Positions 1-11,822 of a stretch of 64,000 nt of DNA are shown here, one piece after another (position 1 is the stretch's first letter; each line of letters opens with the position of its first letter). The stretch is from Globodera rostochiensis. Lineage: Eukaryota > Nematoda > Chromadorea > Rhabditida > Heteroderidae. The DNA is taken from NCBI GenBank assembly GCA_018350325.1, contig JAEVLN010000034.1:186001-250000 (forward strand). Reading direction: 5' to 3'. The notes under the pieces were generated by a model. It saw nothing but the letters and a program-made list of their open reading frames with translations, was not told the DNA's origin and made no database searches. A program made the position numbers and the translations under genes.

Positions 1-1000
1 TTCAAATTTTTGACTCAATTTGTTAAGAGATTTTCAACCAAAATTTTAAAAATACGGTATTTTTTGGGAATGGTAGGGGTCAAAACCAAGAAATTTCTCG
101 GTTCGAGACCGAGACTCTCGAACAGCTCTAGCCGATAGGCGTCGCCGAGAGGGCAAAATGAAAATTCTTACGATTTTATTAAGAAAACTTGTCCAATTTG
201 GATAATTAAAATGGTGAAAAAAGGTAATTCTTTATGTAAATCTTAAAAGTTTTGAATCGGTTAATTGAAAATTAATTTGCTAGTAACTTTCTTCAAAAAA
301 ATTGAGAAATTCCTATATTGCCTTCAATTTTAAAAATCTTAAATACATATTAATAAAAAAATATTGTTTTTCTTTGCCATGACTTAATTAAAAGACACAA
401 AAAACGATTTAGACAGTCGGGGTTAGTAGAGTAGGCGGGATCGGAATCTCGACCGGGATCGGTCGGGATCCGGTTTTCGGATTCCCGAATCCCGGTCCGG
501 TCCCGGTTTAACATGCTGATCCCGATCCCGGTTTTTACCAAAAATCCTGATCCCGGTCCCAATTTTTACCAAAAATCCCGAAGCCCTAGATATATAATTT
601 ACTTCTGGGCTCTAGTGTAAAGTAGAGTAGGCGGGATCGGAATCTCGACCGGGATCGGTCGGGATCCGGTTTTTGGATTCCCGAATCCCGGTCCCGGTTT
701 AACATGCTGATCCCGATCCCGGTCCCACCAAAAATCCCGATCCCGACCAACTCTAGTGTAAAGTAGAGTAGGCGGGATCGGAATCTCGACCGAGATCGGT
801 CGGGATCCGGTTTTTGGATTCCCGATCGCGGTCTTGGAAAAATTGTAATCCCGATCCCGATAGGGATAAAATGCACCCCTAGTCGCTGATGTAGTGGTGA
901 GTGGTGTTGCTGGGATAGTTGTGGGTGGGGGGTTCGACCCCGCCTGGTTTTATGGCTTTCGGTGAGGATTTGTAATGGCGGGAGCAATTTCAAAAAATTT
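1..1000. repeat. Interspersed repeats, GATCCCGG family
   Basis: No gene is visible. From about 430 to 870 there are three imperfect copies (430-560, 615-760, 765-870) of a repeat rich in GGGATCGG / CCGATCCCGG, sharing the flank TAAAGTAGAGTAGGCGGGAT. The same motif family recurs in arrays near 3.1-4.1 kb, 11.2-11.8 kb and 40.6-40.9 kb. Around 130-150 lies CGATAGGCGTCGCCGAGA, a short motif seen again near 14.06, 26.8, 45.85, 45.96, 53.38 and 53.48 kb. The apparent ORFs here are translations of the repeat. Confidence 0.75.
884..948 (+). repeat. tRNA-like (possible SINE head)
   Basis: TGTAGTGGTGAGTGG resembles a pol III A box and GGGTTCGACCCC is a good B box about 35 bases further on. No complete cloverleaf can be folded, so this is read as a tRNA-derived repeat and not a functional tRNA. 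Confidence 0.35.
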
Positions 1001-3000
1001 TTCTGATTTTTTAAAAAAAAATTGTTGAAGTCAAAAATTCAAAAAATACCCAAACGCTCCCCGTTTTTTTGTGTAAATAATTTGGCCATTTTTTAAAATT
1101 GTCAATGATGAAAGGATGCCCATTGCCTTGGTGACATCCCCCGACTTCATGCCCCCAAAATGCGCCAAAATTTTATAGGGACGAGAATTTAAACCGGTTC
1201 AAATTTGAAATCATAGGGGGGTCCCTTTTGGTCAAATTTTTTGGGAAACATTTTTATTCTAAAATTTTGACGCACTAAATACGAATTCGTCAATAGAAAA
1301 TCAAAATTGAGCATTAAAATACCCAGGCCCCAGGTTGGTTCCAATGAATATATGCATTTAATTCCTGAAATTGAAAAAAAAATTTCCCCCGTCCTATTAA
1401 TACATAACAGTAAAAAGTCATCATGGTCCCGAAATCGGCTTGTTATGATCATTCTTAACCAGGGCTGAGATACTATCTGCGGATTTTTCCTCATTCTGTG
1501 GTTTTTGGAAAGGCCGGTGAGGATTTTTTTGAAATGTGGATTTTTGTGGTCTTTTGAGAAAAATGACCAATAAAAAGTAATTTTCTTAACAAATATCGTT
1601 AAAATCATTTTTAAAAAATTTCCCGGCGCCGTCAGACCTCTTTCATTACTAAGAAACTTCAAAAAAATTACAGTATTTTTAAAATTTTGGGGGCAAATCT
1701 CTTAACAAATTGATTCAAAAATTCAAAATTTCACCCCCGCCTCCTTTCCCAAAATTTTTGAAAAATTGCGTGCAAAAAAAAAAGATATAAAATCGTTAAA
1801 TATAACGAATGAAGCGAAGTTAACCTAAATTTTTTGACTTTAATGAAGAAATGCCGAATTTGTGGGATTTTAGGTAGCAAATGAGTATTTTTTTAATGCT
1901 CCGATGCGGATTTTAAAAATTTTGGGTCTTTAACTGATCCGATCATAATCCGATTTTGGATTTTCGTCGGCTTTTTCCGTATATTCTACACTTTTTTTTT
2001 ACCCGTTATCGTATTTTAGAGGATTTACAAATTGCAGGTTGTTGCTTTACCATTAGAAAGCTTCAACCCAATCAAACTTGACTTTTTTTCAAAGCTAAGC
2101 AAAATGCTCCATTTTCAAGTGCATTCTTAACAATAAGTCAATATTATTTAGGGTAACAACTATTTTTGTAAGTTCTGTCACCGCTCTAAAAAAAACATTA
2201 TTTTTTATAAATCAACAAATAAAATAGGTATCCATCTTTATGATCTGTTAAATTTTGCCTTTTTTCTGAATATGTTTTTGTCCCGTGTCATTTGAAAGGA
2301 CCGGAGCTGTAAGCCAAAAACCAAATTTTGCTCTTTTTTAACCTGGTCTGTTTGAGGCTACATTTTTCTTTGACAATCTGACATTAATAGTTGGGAGAAG
2401 CTTTATGCAAAATTTGAGGTTTATTGCTCCAACCATTGATTTTTTAAAATTTGCTCCAGCAGAAATTTTGGTGGTAAAAAGGATGCTTTTTTGGGGACAA
2501 TTTTTGGCAATAAGTTTCAAAATGTTGTAAAAAAAATTTGTAGCTAAACGAAAAATCAATCCTTAATTTTTGCAGACTTGATAGCCATTGTTTAAGCACC
2601 CAATTTAAGCATAAACTGGCTTTGATCAACCTAAAAAAAAAACGGTGCACGGCCTTTCGGGCCTCGGCTGATCTTTAACGTTCTCCTGCCCCCACCCCCC
2701 GAGGAATTTTGACAATTTTGGGCATGGTCGGGTAATGCTTTTTTCATTTTTTGTTGACCATACTGTAGTAATTGGCTGATAATTATCATTTATTCAATTC
2801 AATTTAATTTATTTATAATATAATTCAGAATAAATCTCACCAAAAGATGAATCATTTTGTGAACGAATTTTTTCTTCCATAAAAAAGTAAAATGGAGTGA
2901 ATGAATGAATGAATGAATGATTGGCTTCATTTTGGTCAGAATCATTTTGTGTAAAGTGCTTCCACAACGATAAATTATCACTAATAATACTAAAATAAAT
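1000..3000. other. Gene-free AT-rich stretch
   Basis: Homopolymer-rich, AT-rich DNA with scattered transposon-like fragments, including the recurring GGTTCAAATTTGAAA...CATAGGGGG motif near 1,195. A GAAT microsatellite lies at about 2,898-2,921. No ORF here has splice signals, a recognisable domain or coding-like composition. Confidence 0.6.
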
Positions 3001-3028
3001 TTTTCAATAATATATTTATTTAAGCATC

Positions 3029-6000
3029 ATGAAAGTTAGCGTCAATTCGATCAGCCTGGCCATCGCATTGTTGTTGGCCTTGGAGCTCACTTTCAACGGC
3101 ATAAACGGTAAGCCGGGATCCTAGCCGGGATCGGGCGAGATTATCCTGGTTTTGGAATCCCGATCCCGGTTTTTGAAAAGTCGTAATCCCGATCAAGATC
3201 CCGGTCTCGGTTTTTGAAAAGTCGTAATCCCGATCAAGATCCCGGTCTCGGTTATCCCGATCAAGATCTCGGTCTCGGTTTTTGAAAAGTCGTAATCCCG
3301 ATCAAGATCCCGGTCTCGGTTTTTGAAAAGTCGTAATCCCGATCAAGATCCCGGTCTCGGTTTTTGAAAAGTCGTAATCCCGATCAAGATCCCGGTCTCG
3401 GTTATCCCGATCAAGATCCCGGTCTCGGTTTTTGAAAAGTCGTAATCCCGATCAAGATCCCGGTCTCGGTTTTTGAAAAGTCGTAATCCCGATCAAGATC
3501 CCGGTCTCGGTTATCCCGATCAAGATCCCGGTCTCGGTTTTTGAAAAGTCGTAATCCCGATCAAGATCCCGGTCTCGGTTATCCCGATCAAGATCCCGGT
3601 CTCGGTTTTTGAAAAGTCGTAATCCCGATCAAGATCCCGGTCTCGGTTTTTGAAAGTGGTAATCCCAATCAAGATCCCGGTCTCGGTTTTTGAAAAGTCG
3701 TAATTCCGACCCGAAAGTTAATCAAAATACTCAAAAAAATATTGAAGTTGAAGAAATTGAGATATTTTTGAGTAATAAAAAAAAAATTGTCTCCGCCATT
3801 GACCATTACACAAAATTTTTTTTCGCTATTCTCAATCCCGATTAATCCTGATTCTGATTTTTGAAAAGTCGAAGTCCCGGTTTTTACCAAAAATCCCGAT
3901 CCCGGTCCCGGTTTTTACCAAAAATCCCGATCCCGGTCCCGGTTTTTACCAAAAATCCCGATCCCGGTCCCGGTTTTTACCAAAAATCCCGATCCCGGTC
4001 CCGGTTTTTACCAAAAATCCCGATCCCGGTCCCGGTTTTTACCAAAAATCCCGATCCCGGTCCCGGTTTTTACCAAAAATCCCGATCCCGGTATAGACTG
4101 TTAAATTCGGTGGCCTCCACTTGTATAATGATTGACCTAAATATTTTTTTTCAATTTCAGGAATTAAATGCATTTATTCATTTGAACCAAACTTCCATGG
4201 GGTTGTCAGTGATTGTTCAACAAGCGAAAATTGTTATTCTGCAATGTGCTTAACTGGTAATTATTTATAAATATATTTAAATTAATTTTTCGAAACGGGA
4301 TTCTTCTGACTTTTTGCTTCCCAAATCCCACCTGCTGAGTGGTTCCGAATTATTGCTTATGTCGTTTAAAAAATTTAGAACCCATAATAGACAAAAGATA
4401 TAAAAAAATATTCATATGCCCCAGGGCCAAAATCACTCAAAACCACTAGGTACAATTTCGGGGGCAAGTCGTTTAAACCGGTTTCTGAACCGGTTCAAAT
4501 TTGAAAAAGCATAGGGGGCCATTTTGGTATAATTTCTCGAAAATATTTGTGGTTCTAAAAATTGTCCAAAAATATGTTATTGATGCACTAACAAATTGAG
4601 AATTTAAACCGGTTTTTGAAAATTAAGGGAAAAACAACTTTTAATGGGGCGAGACACGGAGGGCGGAAGAAGAAGTCTGACGGAGCACCACGATTCGGCG
4701 CCAGCAAGTTTTTCGTTATAACTTAGTTCAAACTCATCCAAACCAACATTCTTGGTATCATTCGAAAGCCCTTAGTATGCTGAACCATTGATCAAGGTTA
4801 AGCTAACAGATTTGTCTTTTCAAAAAAAAAGTTATAGCTTAAACGTGTAAAAATCTCAATTTTCCGTGCTTTTTTTGCGCGAGAGTCATAACTTTTTTTA
4901 TTTAAGTCGAATCAGTTAGCTTTTAACTTTGTAAGCTTCTACTCATTGCATGCTTTCGAATGATACCAAGAATGTTTGGTTTGGATGACTTTGAACAAAG
5001 TTATAACGTTACAAACTTCGGCGCCGAATCGTGCGCGCCGAAACGCGGGGTACCGAAGTCTGACGACCCCCCGGAGGGGAGGGGGGGGGGGTCACTTGGT
5101 TTACACCGCACTAAAACCTTATACCAAAAGCTCTAAATGAGTAGAAACTATTTGTAAAAGTAAACTAAGTAGTAAACCAAAGTTTAAAAAAGTTATAAAT
5201 GTAAAATTGCCAAAATTGTGCTTTTTCGTGGTTTTTTGATCATAACTTTTTTAAACTTTGATTTTTGAGCGATTTTGGTTTTGTACATATATGATCCATA
5301 TCTTTTCCTATTTTTCAGATACTAATGCGATTGCCCACATTGACAAAGGATGTCTGGATAAAGGAGAATATTTTATGGTATTAAAACGATGTTATGGAGC
5401 TAACACTAGTACTGATGGACCTCGATTGCAGCTCGAACAATGCAACAATACCGATTTGTGCAATGAGCACTTTCATAACACGGTAAAATGTTGTTACCGG
5501 GCGTTTAGCATTTCAAAACATGCAAGTTTTTAAAGTTTATGGTATTTGCTCCAAAAAAGGCCAAAATATGCCAAAAATGCCGAAATATGCACCGAAAAAT
5601 GGCACTTTTAGTACCCTACTATGGCTTAAAACTTAAGCCTTTTCGCATATTATTTTAGTATTTTTGGAAAGTTGAAAAAGATCGAAAAATCGCGGTGGTT
5701 TTAACTGTCAGGCCAATTCATCGCTAGATGGCCATCTCCGCGCCAGCCACTCGAGCGCTGCGCCATTTCAGCTCCACAATTTTTCCCCTTATTTTTATGA
5801 AAATGTTCAATTCTTCAAGCATTTTTTTCGAAAATGACTAAAACTTATCGTTAAAAATATGAATTATTTTTCAAAAACAGCCATAAATCCATGATTTTAG
5901 GTGCATTTTTACAAATTTTTGGTCAAAAATCCCAAAAATATGCAAAATATGTTTTTTAAACTTGACCAAAAAAGCTCAAACCAACACTAAAAGGCTATTT

Positions 6001-7230
6001 TTTAAGCATACAAAATATGTAAAAAAATAAAAATCCGTTGCCTACTGATCACCAGTGTTTTGTTGTTCATGAATTTTGAATCTGTTCCTGTTCTGTTCTG
6101 AAATCTTAGAACAGCCTATCTGTTCTCTGCTAGTGGTGCTTGAGACCCTAAATTTACTGAGACTTGACCCCGAGACTCGAGAATTGAGCCCAAAAAATCC
6201 AAACTTTTAATTTAGATTCAAAATAAGGTTGATCCCCGACCCCTCAGGAGGGGAAGCCGGGAGTCGGGGACGACCCAATTTTGGGGCTCAGGATCAGGAG
6301 TAACACTTGTTCAAAAACCAAATAATTTTTTTTGAAATTCTGCTTTACTTCTGGGAGGGGGGGGGGGGCCGCCAAGAAAATTTTGAATTTTTGACTCATT
6401 AAGAAATTTGCAACCATTTTAAGCATTTTCGAAATAGGAAGAATCCGGCGCAGGGTTTTTATCGGCAAACCCCAAAAACGTGGCACAAAAGTTCAAAAAC
6501 GTGGTAAAATTTTTCAAAAAGGTGGCCATTTTTAAGCCTTTAATTTCATGAAAAATTGCTTGAACAATCATTAACTAGCATATTTTTATCACCACTCACT
6601 TTTCACCATTTCAATTGTTCATTTTGCCCTGTTCCAGCTTGACCTGTTCTCTTCTGTTCCTGTTCCAAGAATTTTGAAATCTGTTCCTGTCCCTGTTTTG
6701 GCTGAAATCTTGGAACTGAGAACAGAACAAGCCAACCTAAAACAGCAAAACACTGCTAATCACTTTCATTTTGTTGATCTAACTGTAAGGAAAGTTGTGG
6801 ATCAAAAAGGTTTTGGGTGACTTATCCGGAACAGATATTGTCAGCTTTTGGTACGCTCAATCAATCAATTCATTTTAAGCCCACGACAACGACTTCAAAG
6901 CCACCGACAACGACTTCAAAGCCAACGACGACAAAAACCACGACAACGACAACAAAGCCCACGACAACGACAACAAAGCCCACGACAACGACAACAAAGC
7001 CCACGACAACGACGACTACACCAACTACAGTGCCCACAACTACAACTCCACAATATTTTTTCGGCTTTCATTTTGGACGTATTTATCAAAATAAAATAAA
7101 AATAAAATTACTTATTTCTAAAATGTTCTTGTTGTTTAAAAAACAGATATTTCAGCTTTCAAAATTGAGCCTCCCTGCGAAACAGATTGCCACTTTGGCA
7201 TCCAACTTGGACGTATATTTTATTTTATAG
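3029..7230 (+). CDS. Secreted three-finger-like protein with Thr/Pro-rich stalk (copy 1)
   Basis: Proposed exons are 3029-3107, 4161-4256, 5319-5482 and 6880-7230; phases agree at every junction and give about 229 residues. Exon 1 is a signal peptide (MKVSVNSISLAIALLLALE) ending at a GTAAGC donor. Exons 2 and 3 carry the cysteines: a KCIYS start, then SDC, ENC, MC, GC, RC, QC and a closing NNTDLCN. That ending resembles the CxNxLCN signature of Ly6/uPAR/three-finger domains. Exon 4 is repeats of PTTTTSK/PTTTTTK, as in an O-glycosylated stalk, and uses a weaker TTTTAAG acceptor. Reading through the exon 3 donor would instead stop at 5533 and give a short soluble form. Intron 1 is filled by minisatellites and intron 2 by a fold-back element. 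The three-finger assignment rests on spacing by eye; receptor or ligand is unknown. Confidence 0.6.
3125..3712. repeat. 41-bp minisatellite in intron 1
   Basis: Tandem copies of a roughly 41-base unit starting CGATCAAGATCCCGGTCTCG and ending in TTTTTGAAAAGTCGTAATCC, mixed with shorter units lacking the TTTTTGAAAAG part. The left breakpoint of the segmental duplication falls in this array. Confidence 0.9.
3872..4098. repeat. 31-bp minisatellite in intron 1
   Basis: About seven tandem copies of a 31-base unit containing TTTTTACCAAAAATCCCGAT followed by CCCGGTCCCGG. Copy 2 of the duplication has a shorter, more irregular version at 11,580-11,757. The plus-strand ORF over this array is a repeat translation. 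Confidence 0.9.
4640..5085. mobile_element. Fold-back (MITE-like) element in intron 2
   Basis: Long imperfect inverted arms: CATTCTTGGTATCATTCGAA near 4,750 mirrors TTCGAATGATACCAAGAATG near 4,955, and outer arms carry GAAGTCTGACG and GATTCGGCGCC. The DNA that follows (5,090-5,260) resembles one arm of the element inserted at 47.7-48.3 kb. The element is repeated in the second duplication copy at about 12,300-12,735. Confidence 0.7.
5534..6810. other. Intron 3 of the three-finger gene; repeats only
   Basis: Contains AAATATGC-rich repeats, a fold of CTGTTCTGTTCCTGTTC-type repeats near 6,060-6,130 and 6,630-6,740 (also at 37.9-38.05 kb), and a GC motif near 6,365. No coding signal is seen on either strand. 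Confidence 0.6.
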
Positions 7231-7365
7231 AATTTAAAAATTGTTAATTCATTTATTCAATTTTAGCAGAAAAAAAGAAGTAGAAGAGTGAGTGAACTCA
7301 GAATGATCGGAAGATGAAAATGATTTGGAGCAAATTTTACATTAACTTAGAGACCGGATTCATAT

Positions 7366-7954
7366 CAGGGTTCGTATTCGTACTTGGATGCCAAGTACAG
7401 TACTTGGAAACGGACCCTCGTATTTACAAATTTAAAAGCGTTTTTATTTCCAAGATTGTACTTGGAAAATGAGAATTTGGCATGAGTGTTGAAAATTTAG
7501 GGATTTTAATGGAAATATTCATGTTTTGGCATTGTGTCCTCAAAATTTTTCAAGAAAATGGCTATTTTATCAAAAATGAGCCCTCTAAGCACCGCCGGGG
7601 ACCCCTCGCATTTCTAAAAAGCCCGCCAACCCCTCTCAGCAGAATTTGCAAAAAAAAAGCTTTTGAAAAACCAAAAAGCGGAAAATTTTCATAATTTTTG
7701 CGCAATTTTCTTAACAAAACTGTTAAAAATTGAAAAAAAAAATTTCTGACGGCGCCTGTCGGCGCCGTCCGCGCACCACAACGCCATTTAAGACTAATAC
7801 GGCTCTGATCTTGGGTAAACCCCGAAATTTGGCCCTCAAATTGATTTTTGAGAAATTTTTTGAGCGTACTTGGATTTCGTAAAATTGGCCCGTTATGTAG
7901 TTGGAAATCAACTTGTTTGTACTTGGGAATTGTCTTAACCCGATACGAACCCTG
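7366..7954. mobile_element. hAT-like non-autonomous element (copy 1)
   Basis: Terminal inverted repeats CAGGGTTCGTATTCG and CGATACGAACCCTG, flanked by near-identical 8-base target duplications ATTCATAT (7358-7365) and ATTTATAT (7955-7962). CAGGG termini with 8-bp duplications are typical of hAT elements. No transposase is present. Related copies lie at 15,087-15,679 and, more diverged, in two serpin introns near 60.05 and 60.72 kb. The short ORFs on both strands belong to this element. Confidence 0.8.
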
Positions 7955-8371
7955 ATTTATATGCACCAAAAATGGCCAAAACATGCATTTTTAACAATTT
8001 TTTGCCATAATATGCTACAAAATCCTTAAAAATGCAAATTTCATTTTTTATTGCATCTTTGTTAAAAATTTTGAGTCAAAAAAGTGCCAAAATATGCAAA
8101 ACATGTAATTTCAAAATGGTCAAAAAAGAAAAAGACCAACGTAACAACATCTTTTTTGAGCTAATTACATCGAGACTTAATTGGCTTAAATATATGCAAA
8201 AAAATGCATATAATCCGGGCTCTATTCATAAGAATATTTTTTTAACTAAATCATTTGCTATATCAAAATAACATAATGTGGCAGCGCCGCTATTGTTGCA
8301 TAATTTGTTTGGAATCGTTTTATGCTGGAAAAGTTAGGAAATTTGATGATTTGAAATAGAGAAACGGGGTT

Positions 8372-8690
8372 CGACGGCTTTGAATCAGGGATGCCCGGAA
8401 TTACGGTTACTTGTTACGGGGATTTGGCTGTTACGAGTCACTTCTCTCGGCTACCGGTCCGAGGGTCGCAAGAGTTTTGAGTGTCCCGAATGCTTTATAA
8501 CTTTCTACAACCTAAACCGATTAGGTCGGACATTATACCAAATGAAAGCTCTCGATCAGGAGAAGCAATTAATAAGCAAAAGCTAAGCGATCTGATAATT
8601 ATGAAAAAGGTTATGGCCAGAAAACCTCCAAAAATGGCCATTTTTTTGGAGTTTTTCACTTTTTTGGCCATAAATTTTTTAAGCATTGTC
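8372..8690. repeat. Fold-back repeat arm, CTACCGGTCCGAGG family
   Basis: Dispersed repeat running through CTACCGGTCCGAGGGTCGCA and CTACAACCTAAACCGATTAG. It recurs at 16,520-16,800 and, as a complete two-armed element, at about 35,590-35,965. No coding function is apparent. Confidence 0.65.
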
Positions 8691-9525
8691 CAATCACTAT
8701 CCTCATCTCTTCCGTTCCAATCTTCTTTTCCTCCTTTCATTTGTCTCTTCCGTTCCAATCTTCTTTCCTTTTTTCTTCTCCTCTCTTCTGTTCATTTCGT
8801 TCTTCGCCCCCCACCCATTTCCACTCTTTCGTTTCTCCTTTCTTTTCCTCCTTTCCTCTCTCTCCTTCCGTTCCTCCTTACTTCTCGTCCCTTCCGTGCA
8901 TTTCTTTTTCACCCCCCCCCCTCCCATTTCATCTCATCCTTTCCTTCCTTCTTTCTTCTCTTCTATTCTCACTTCCTTTCCATTCTTCTGCTTCCTTCCG
9001 TTCATCTCTTCTTTTTTTCCTCTCCATCATTCTTCCTTCATTTCTTTCTTCCCCCCCCCCCCCCACTCTAGGCGTTTTGTGTGTAATAGATGGTTTTGCA
9101 CCATTACGTGTACTCGCTCGTGCGCTTTGCGCTTGTCCGCCCACCCATCCCTCCGCTCGCTTAACGCGGGATTTACCGCCACCCCTCCGTTCCTCCTTTT
9201 TCCTTCTTTCCTCTCATCCCCTCCGTTCATTTCTTTCTTCCCCTCCCCCTCCCATTTCCTCCCTTCCTTTGCTTTTCTTCTCTTCCTCCCTTCCTTTCTT
9301 CCCTTCCTCTCTCCCTTTCTTCCCCTCCATTCCTTTCCTCCCTTCCCTTGCTTTTCTTCTCTTCCTCCCTTCCTTTTCTCTTATCCCTTCATTTCTACCA
9401 TCTTCCCCTCCATTCGTTCTTCCCCTCTTCCACTCCTTTACTCTCTTCTTCCTCTCTCTTCCTTCCCCCCTCCTTTTCTTTCTTTCCTTTCGTTCATTTC
9501 AGCGCAGCCATTTGCTCAATTTCTC
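8690..9525. repeat. Long polypyrimidine (TTCC/TCCC) tract, copy 1
   Basis: About 830 bases almost entirely C and T on the plus strand, built from TTCC, TTTCC and CCCTTCC words, broken by a short non-repetitive island at about 9,070-9,180 (GTGTACTCGCTCGTGCG). The long Ser/Phe/Pro ORFs on the plus strand and Arg/Glu/Gly ORFs on the minus strand are composition artefacts. The tract is about 250 bases longer in the second copy. Confidence 0.9.
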
Positions 9526-9869
9526 TACTCCACATTAGTAGTTTAGCTTTGTCAACATGAGCGCCGTGATTTAAATTTGTTGAAGAGTTCAAAAAATAAC
9601 GGCAATGTAAGCCTCGAGCAATGATTTGTAAACAAAAATTTGACCCGGACCCCTTAACGACGCACTCATTGAATGATTTGTATAGTTTAAAAATTGGCGC
9701 CTAGCTCCGCGGCCAGCTCCGTCACCGCGCGGTTGTTGTTGACGACTGTTGCCTCCACTGCCGTTTTTACTGCTGCTACCAGCTTCTTCTCCCCGACCGC
9801 CTTTGCCGCTCGTGCTGGAACTGCCGCCGCCTTTGCCTCCTCCTCCGCTTCGCCCGCATTGCACTCCAG

Positions 9870-10112
9870 AACAAAGACTGCCGCCGATGATCAGCGCCCA
9901 ACTAGGCACATTAAACGATATTTCAAACCGTTTTTGAAGAGTTTCAGCGTCGGGTATGCGCGCACTTCGAAGTTGAAAGCCCATTCCGGATGGACTGCCG
10001 CGTCCACCTTGCTCAATTTCATTGACTCCTTCTCCGAGACACGTCCGAGCTGAGTCATCACCTTCGCTTTAAATTGGAAAACTTTTATTAAACCAATGCA
10101 CCCCCTACACAC
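9870..10112 (-). pseudogene. Protein disulfide isomerase fragment (copy 1)
   Basis: A minus-strand ORF contains KVDAAVHPEW then FEVRAYPTLKLFKNG, matching the region after the active site in thioredoxin domains of protein disulfide isomerases (consensus KVDAT...F.VRGYPTLKFFRNG). The CGHC active-site segment is absent and no flanking domain is found, so this is a captured or decayed fragment of one exon. The paralogous piece at 17,979-18,371 stops matching after YPTLK because about 130 bases are missing there. The Gly/Ser-rich ORF just downstream on the same strand is probably unrelated low complexity. Confidence 0.6.
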
Positions 10113-10119
10113 ACCCTCC

Positions 10120-11000
10120 TTCCCATATCTTTAAAAACCCACAAAAACCCCAAAGTTGAAATGTAAACCTTTTTCAAAAACATGCATTTTCTTCTTCCAC
10201 AATTTTCGGCAATTGTTCAGACGATCACACCACAGCAATATGGAAGAGGAGTCCAACGACACATAATAAGACGATTCTAGTCATGTTGTGATTTCAACTC
10301 TAACACCAATTTTTACTAAATATTTAAACGGCATTCGTGCGCGAAAAACGACTCCCAAAGGCTCGGATCACATATGCTAACCAAATCACGCCACACCCAC
10401 CTTATTTAAACAAAAAAATTTGAATTCAAATTTAACGCCTTTTTGAAACTCGCCAGAAAACCCACACCCACCGAAAAAAAAGACGCCAAAATTCAAACTC
10501 GAGTTTCGACGCGAAAATTTGAATTTGGCGCCATTTTAAAAATACAGAGCTAACTCCGAGTCGAGATTTTTTGAGATCTCGAGACGAGATTCTTGTCTGA
10601 CCAGGCTCTAGTTTCTAAATCTCATCGGTTAAATTTTCTTAACAAATTCCATCAAAAACACACAAAAATTTGACCCCCAAATTGATTTTGGATAAAATTT
10701 TCTTCTGGAAAAATTGTTAAAGAAAAATGTAAAAAAACCATACACCCCTAAAAGTCCATTTCGAAAAAATTCCTTAAGAAAAATGCAATAAACTCCAAAA
10801 ATGCACCCCTAAAGATTGACTTTTTCAGATTTTCAAAAAAATGCACTCCTAAAAAATCGATTTTTAGCCCCTCCACCGAAAAAAAAAATTCCTTGGTACA
10901 CCCTTGAAACACACTCATAGCCATCTTCCCCTTTACATCTCATCAAATTTTACCCAGTGGAAGAGAAATGATAAATCTGGATTTGTAATGTGAATGGGGG
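10120..11000. other. Gene-free stretch of repeats
   Basis: Contains a repeat of TTCTTAACAAATTCCATCAAAA type and several AAAAATGCACCCCTAAA motifs; all recur at 18.4-20.35 kb in the second duplication copy. Position about 10,915 is the empty insertion site for the element present at 19,687-20,270 in copy 2. Confidence 0.65.
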
Positions 11001-11205
11001 TGCCATTATTAGAGGGGGTGACCGGCGACATTATTAGAGAGGGCGACATTATTTTCCAACCTCCTCAGAAAGGGCGACATTATTAGAGGTGGTGACATTA
11101 TTAGAGAGGGTGGAATTAAAAGAGGTAATACGGTATCAATCGACTCCTCTCTAAGCCTAACGCACGAATCTGAAAGAATTTTTTGGCGAAAGCCACTTTG
11201 AAGCA
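11000..11205. repeat. GGCGACATTATTAGAG tandem motif
   Basis: Several tandem variants of GGCGACATTATTAGAG(A/G)(G/T)GG, repeated at 19,166-19,245 and 20,362-20,490. This is the right end of duplication copy 1; the join to copy 2 is at about 11,206. Confidence 0.75.
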
Positions 11206-11207
11206 AG

Positions 11208-11757
11208 TAAGATCCCGGTCTCGGTTTTTGAAAAGTCATAATCCCGATCAAGATCCCCGTCTCGGTTTTTGAAAGTGGTAATCCCGATCAAGATCCCGGT
11301 CTCGGTTTTTGAAAAGTCGTAATCCCGATCAAGATCCGGTCTCGGTTTTTGAAAGTGGTAATCCCGATCAAGATCCCGGTCTCGGTATTTGAAATTTTCA
11401 AGATCCCGGTCTCGGTTTTTGAAAAGTCGTAATCCCGATCAAGATCCCGGTCTCGGTTTTTGAAAAGTCGTAATCCCGATCAAGATCCCGGTTTGTCTTC
11501 GCCATTGACCATTACACAAAATTTTTTTTCGCTATTCTCAATCCCGATTAATCCTGATCCCGATTTTTGAAAAGTCGAAGTCCCGGTTTTTACCAAAAAT
11601 CCTGATCCCGGTCCCGGTTTTTACCAAAAATCCCGATCCCGGTCCCGGTTTTTACCAAAAATCCCGATCCCGGTTTTTACAGAAAATCCCGATCTCGGTT
11701 TTTACCAAAAATCCCGATCCCGGTCCCGGTTTTACCAAAAATCCCGATCCCGGTATT
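11208..11757. repeat. Minisatellite arrays, copy 2
   Basis: Shorter, more degenerate versions of the 41-base (11,208-11,490) and 31-base (11,580-11,757) arrays of copy 1. Confidence 0.85.
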
Positions 11758-11822
11758 GACTGTTAAATTCGGTGGCCTCCACTTGTATAATGATTGACCT
11801 AAATATTTTTTTTCAATTTCAG

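Noticed and set aside
1189..1662. 157-aa minus-strand ORF
   Set aside because: AT-rich Phe/Lys/Ile composition, overlaps dispersed repeat words found elsewhere in the window, no domain or splice logic.
3861..4253. 130-aa ORF rich in RSRSRFLPKIPIPVP-type repeats
   Set aside because: It reads the 31-bp minisatellite and then exon 2 of the three-finger gene in the wrong frame.
7562..7984. 140-aa minus-strand ORF (also at 15,287-15,709)
   Set aside because: Lies wholly inside the hAT-like MITE and is kept only because the duplication is recent; no transposase motifs.
8481..9546. Long Ser/Phe/Pro-rich ORFs (up to 286 aa) and Arg/Glu-rich ORFs on the other strand
   Set aside because: They translate the polypyrimidine tract; open frames exist in several phases on both strands, as expected for a sequence without A or G.
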